Source of the DNA: JBNKEI01 sp050288705
GTDB taxonomy: Bacteria > Myxococcota > Myxococcia > Myxococcales > UBA5297
Length of the DNA stretch: 47,635 nt
Direction of reading: 5' to 3'
NCBI GenBank assembly: GCA_050288705.1
Contig: JBNKEI010000205.1
Span: 1 to 47,635, forward strand
The notes below the pieces were generated by a model. The model searched no databases. It worked only from the letters and a program-made list of their open reading frames with translations, and had not been told where the DNA came from. A program made the position numbers and the translations under genes. Below are positions 45,032-47,635 of this stretch, in pieces (the stretch's first letter is position 1; every line of letters begins with the position of its first letter).

Positions 45032-47416
45032 ATGAATTCTCCAAAAACTGTTGGTCTTTTTTGGACAGCGATAGTGGTGACTTTGCACGGCTGCTCTTTG
45101 GTTGTAGATAGCCAAACAAAATGTGATTCCAATGCTGATTGCAAAGGAGGAGCGACCTGCAACCAGGGGCTTTGTGTAGTTTACGAAACCCCCCCCATTG
45201 ATATCCCCCAGATAGCCACTCTGCAAATAGATGGTGAAGCCACCGCAATTGCAGGAGTTCCTTACCGGATGGAGATCACTGCCAAGGATGCCGAAGAAAA
45301 ATTGGTTGATCCTTATTTGGGGACCATAGGGTTTTCCTCTGACGACCCGAAAGTAACTCTTCCCGCCAACTACACTTTTGTCGCTGACGATAAGGGCACG
45401 CATGCTTTTGAAGTAACTTTTGTAACCGCAGGCAAGCAAATTGTTTCGGTTATCGACTCGGAAAAGTCGAATATTGTTGGAACTAAAGAAATACAAATCA
45501 ATCCAGGCTCGGCTGCGAAAATATTGGTAACCGGAATAAATAATCCCTATACCGGTGGTACTCTTAGCAATGTCACCCTACATATTACTGACATGTTTGA
45601 AAATATTGTTACCGAATACAGCGGCGAGGTTAAATTCACTTCTACCGATCCTAACGCAACCCTTCCCAAAAACTATATTTTCCAGCCAGCTACCGATAAG
45701 GGCTCGCATACTTTCACCAATGCGATAAAACTGACTACTACCGGAAAACAAAGCGTTACTGCTTTGGACAGCAAGAATTCTTCCCTCAAAGGAACCCAAG
45801 AAAATATCTCGGTTACCACTGGAACACCTACTAAATTAGTATTCAAAACTCAGCCTGCTAATGTGGGCATTGGATTAGCCATTTCTCCCGCTATTCAGGT
45901 GGAAATTCAAGACCAAGGTAATAATTTGGTGGAAGGAGAAGTGACTATTAGCATTGCTTCCGGACCCAGTGGAGCAGTGCTGAGCGGAACCAAGTCAAAA
46001 ACTACGTCTACCGGAACTACCAGTTTCAGCGATCTTAAGTTAGACATGGTTGGAAACTACATTCTTAAAGCTAGTTATGGAAACATTTCGCAGACCAGTA
46101 ATTCTTTCAGTGTTAATGATCCCTGCTCGACCAATCCTTGCGTCATAAAATCATCCACTTGCAAAAACACTGCAACTCTCACTACCTACTCCGCAGCATG
46201 CACTGTTACCGGAGCAGGAGCAGCCAACTATAAATGCTCGAGTGGCTCCACCGATACCACCTGTGAATCAGGAAAAGCATGTCATGAAAATCAATGCCAG
46301 ACCGCCTCTGCACCGGAAAGCAGTGATTTGCTCATTACCGAAGTAATGCACACTCCTTCCACGGGAAACCCCCAATGGTTTGAGATTCAGAACTTATCGG
46401 GCAAACTGCTTGATCTTGCGGGCATAAAAATAGAATTTATTGATTCTGCAAGTAAGACCTACGATGTTCCCAATACTCTCCCTTTGCTTCTTCCGGCTAA
46501 TGAATACTTCGTTTTTGGAAGCGCCGCCGGGCAAACAATAGATCATCCATGGGGCTCGGCTATCTCCCTTTCCAATACTGGCGAGTTAAAAATTATTTCT
46601 GGCACTACTGAATTGGAAAAGCTTGGTTTGAACACCGATTTTCCAACCACTACTCCAGACAAATCAATGGCTCTCTCCCCGCTAGCCACGGTTAAGAGAA
46701 GCAATGGCTATGCGTCTGCCTGGTGTGTTGCCGACGGCTCGGCAAAAAGCAAGAATCCCCTTTGCACCGGGGCTGCGGACACCTCCGCGCAAATCGCTAA
46801 TGTGAGAGAAACTGCTGCATCTACGCCCAATATGCTGATTACCAACGCTTTGGTTACATACATCAAACCTTTGGTTGGAAGCGAAACAGCAGGTTTCTTT
46901 GTTCAAGCATCGGCTAAGGGTCCCGCGTTATATATAAATATCGATCCCGAGGATTTAGGGCTTGCTACTGCTCTGGCCGTAGGAGATGAGATCAGTTTGG
47001 ACATAGCCGAAAAGGCCACCGTGGAAGGTCGCGTACAAGTATCGAGTGCTACTCTAAGTCGTTCGTCTCAGAGCAACTCAGTATCGGAATTAGCCCAAGA
47101 TGTTAGCTCGGAAAACAACTTAGTATCAGAAATTGGTGTTTATGAGAGTGAGCTTATTAGCGTCACTGGCAAGCTCACTGCGAACCCTGCTGGCGAGGGT
47201 GAATACCTAACCGCTAAGATATCGACCACTGGTTACACAAACGGCGACGACGGGCTATTATTTCGGCTGCCTTCTTCATTGCAGTCCGAGCTAAATCTGA
47301 AAACTGATTGTGAAATCAAGCTGAACAAGATTCCGCTATGGAGATCGGAAGCTACTGCTTTCCTCACCGCTTGGACTGGCACTGACTTAGAGGCAACTTG
47401 TCCTGACGAACCATAG
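45032..47416 (+). CDS. Surface lipoprotein with Ig-like repeats, Cys-rich segment and lamin-tail domain
   Basis: 794 residues. The lipobox LHGC puts the lipidated cysteine at residue 21. A short Cys-rich motif follows (CDSNADCKGG then CNQGLC). Three Ig/Big-like repeats of about 95-105 residues come next; the first two share the pattern VTLPANYTF / ATLPKNYIF and DKGTHAFEV / DKGSHTFTN. A second Cys-rich segment at about 365-425 leads to a lamin-tail domain starting at LLITEVMHTPSTGNPQWFEI. The end is a beta-rich, OB-like domain similar to DUF5689. This mix is typical of large myxobacterial surface proteins and suggests adhesion or binding to polysaccharide or DNA. There is no MYXO-CTERM tail. 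The ATG abuts the stop codon of the upstream gene. Confidence 0.75.
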   Translation: MNSPKTVGLFWTAIVVTLHGCSLVVDSQTKCDSNADCKGGATCNQGLCVVYETPPIDIPQIATLQIDGEATAIAGVPYRMEITAKDAEEKLVDPYLGTIGFSSDDPKVTLPANYTFVADDKGTHAFEVTFVTAGKQIVSVIDSEKSNIVGTKEIQINPGSAAKILVTGINNPYTGGTLSNVTLHITDMFENIVTEYSGEVKFTSTDPNATLPKNYIFQPATDKGSHTFTNAIKLTTTGKQSVTALDSKNSSLKGTQENISVTTGTPTKLVFKTQPANVGIGLAISPAIQVEIQDQGNNLVEGEVTISIASGPSGAVLSGTKSKTTSTGTTSFSDLKLDMVGNYILKASYGNISQTSNSFSVNDPCSTNPCVIKSSTCKNTATLTTYSAACTVTGAGAANYKCSSGSTDTTCESGKACHENQCQTASAPESSDLLITEVMHTPSTGNPQWFEIQNLSGKLLDLAGIKIEFIDSASKTYDVPNTLPLLLPANEYFVFGSAAGQTIDHPWGSAISLSNTGELKIISGTTELEKLGLNTDFPTTTPDKSMALSPLATVKRSNGYASAWCVADGSAKSKNPLCTGAADTSAQIANVRETAASTPNMLITNALVTYIKPLVGSETAGFFVQASAKGPALYINIDPEDLGLATALAVGDEISLDIAEKATVEGRVQVSSATLSRSSQSNSVSELAQDVSSENNLVSEIGVYESELISVTGKLTANPAGEGEYLTAKISTTGYTNGDDGLLFRLPSSLQSELNLKTDCEIKLNKIPLWRSEATAFLTAWTGTDLEATCPDEP

Positions 47417-47419
47417 TAA

Positions 47420-47438
47420 TGGGAATCTTCAATTCCCA
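47420..47438 (+). terminator. Short hairpin after the lipoprotein gene
   Basis: TGGGAAT (47420-47426) and ATTCCCA (47432-47438) form a 7-bp stem with a five-base loop right after the lipoprotein stop. There is no T-tract, so it is only a possible terminator. Confidence 0.4.
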
Positions 47439-47529
47439 CCGCGGCAAGTGTGCTTTCCCCCTTTTGAAAGCTGACCTTGAAACACACTTAGCCAAAAATC
47501 CAGTCTCGGCTCGCAATCCCTCACCCTAG

Positions 47530-47550
47530 CCCTCTCCCAGAGGGAGAGGG
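47530..47550. repeat. Dispersed-type intergenic palindrome (CCCTCTCCC...GGGAGAGGG)
   Basis: A perfect 9-bp stem, CCCTCTCCC at 47530-47538 and GGGAGAGGG at 47542-47550 with an AGA loop, is preceded by CCCTCACCCTAG. This sequence form recurs between genes in many unrelated bacterial genomes as a short palindromic repeat. No gene was found in the last 219 bases of the window. Confidence 0.7.
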
Positions 47551-47635
47551 GAAATACTGTACGTAAAATAACATGCTTGTCCACCAAGCGCCCGTTAAAA
47601 AAATCCCTCGACTCCAAACCCTTGTTCCTACGCTC

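Noticed and set aside
47429..47617. Minus-strand 62-codon open frame at the window end
   Set aside because: It spans the dispersed palindrome and has no supporting signals; such frames are common artefacts of this repeat.

Overview
The window looks like chromosomal DNA from a Deltaproteobacteria-type organism, most likely a Myxococcota lineage with unusually low GC (mid-40s percent by eye, against about 65-72% in cultured myxobacteria). The evidence is the gene content: an apparently complete set of Myxococcus-type gliding-motility genes, three copies of the AgmX/PglI C-terminal domain, an MXAN_5187-type protein, a lidless Hsp70 with a J protein, and a lamin-tail-domain lipoprotein. I saw no rRNA, tRNA, CRISPR array, transposase or phage gene. 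Gene density is high and no gap between genes exceeds 300 bases.

Layout. 1-1014 (+) is the 3' part of an ADP-forming acyl-CoA synthetase. 1109-24256 (all -) is a 23-kb block of seven genes. Read in the direction of transcription it is gltD (periplasmic TPR), gltE (TPR lipoprotein), gltF (small exported protein), gltG (FHA + membrane segment + TonB-like tail), gltH (outer-membrane barrel), gltI (a 4170-residue TPR giant) and gltJ (zinc ribbon + GYF + membrane segment + TonB-like tail). This order matches the G4 (gltD-J) gliding cluster of Myxococcus xanthus as I remember it. Upstream on the same strand are a small basic GRP-motif protein, a TIGR02757/DUF2400 protein and a HelD-like helicase.

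28322-33310 holds a CPBP intramembrane protease, a lidless Hsp70 with an adjacent J-domain protein, a ClpX-type ATPase without its zinc-binding domain, and a membrane protein with an HExxH motif. 33447-37632 holds an MXAN_5187-type membrane protein, a zinc-ribbon protein and an ECF sigma / anti-sigma / exported-protein operon. 37763-43798 is mostly RNA modification and regulation: a U32 (RlhA-like) protein, a radical SAM protein overlapping queG, a PHA-type regulator, a free-standing AgmX/PglI tail protein and a GNAT acetyltransferase. 43955-47416 is a two-gene surface unit: a membrane-anchored exported protein followed directly by a 794-residue lipoprotein with Ig-like repeats and a lamin-tail domain.

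How the genes may work together. In M. xanthus the Glt proteins form a trans-envelope complex. GltI and GltJ sit on the cytoplasmic side, GltG and GltJ cross the inner membrane and reach out through TonB-like tails, GltD and GltE are in the periplasm, and GltH is in the outer membrane. The complex is powered by the AglRQS proton channel, which is not in this window; gltA-C, gltK, mglA and aglZ are also absent. The domain architectures here support the same topology. The nearby Hsp70/J/ClpX-like genes suggest a local protein-quality-control set, but a link to gliding is only inference.
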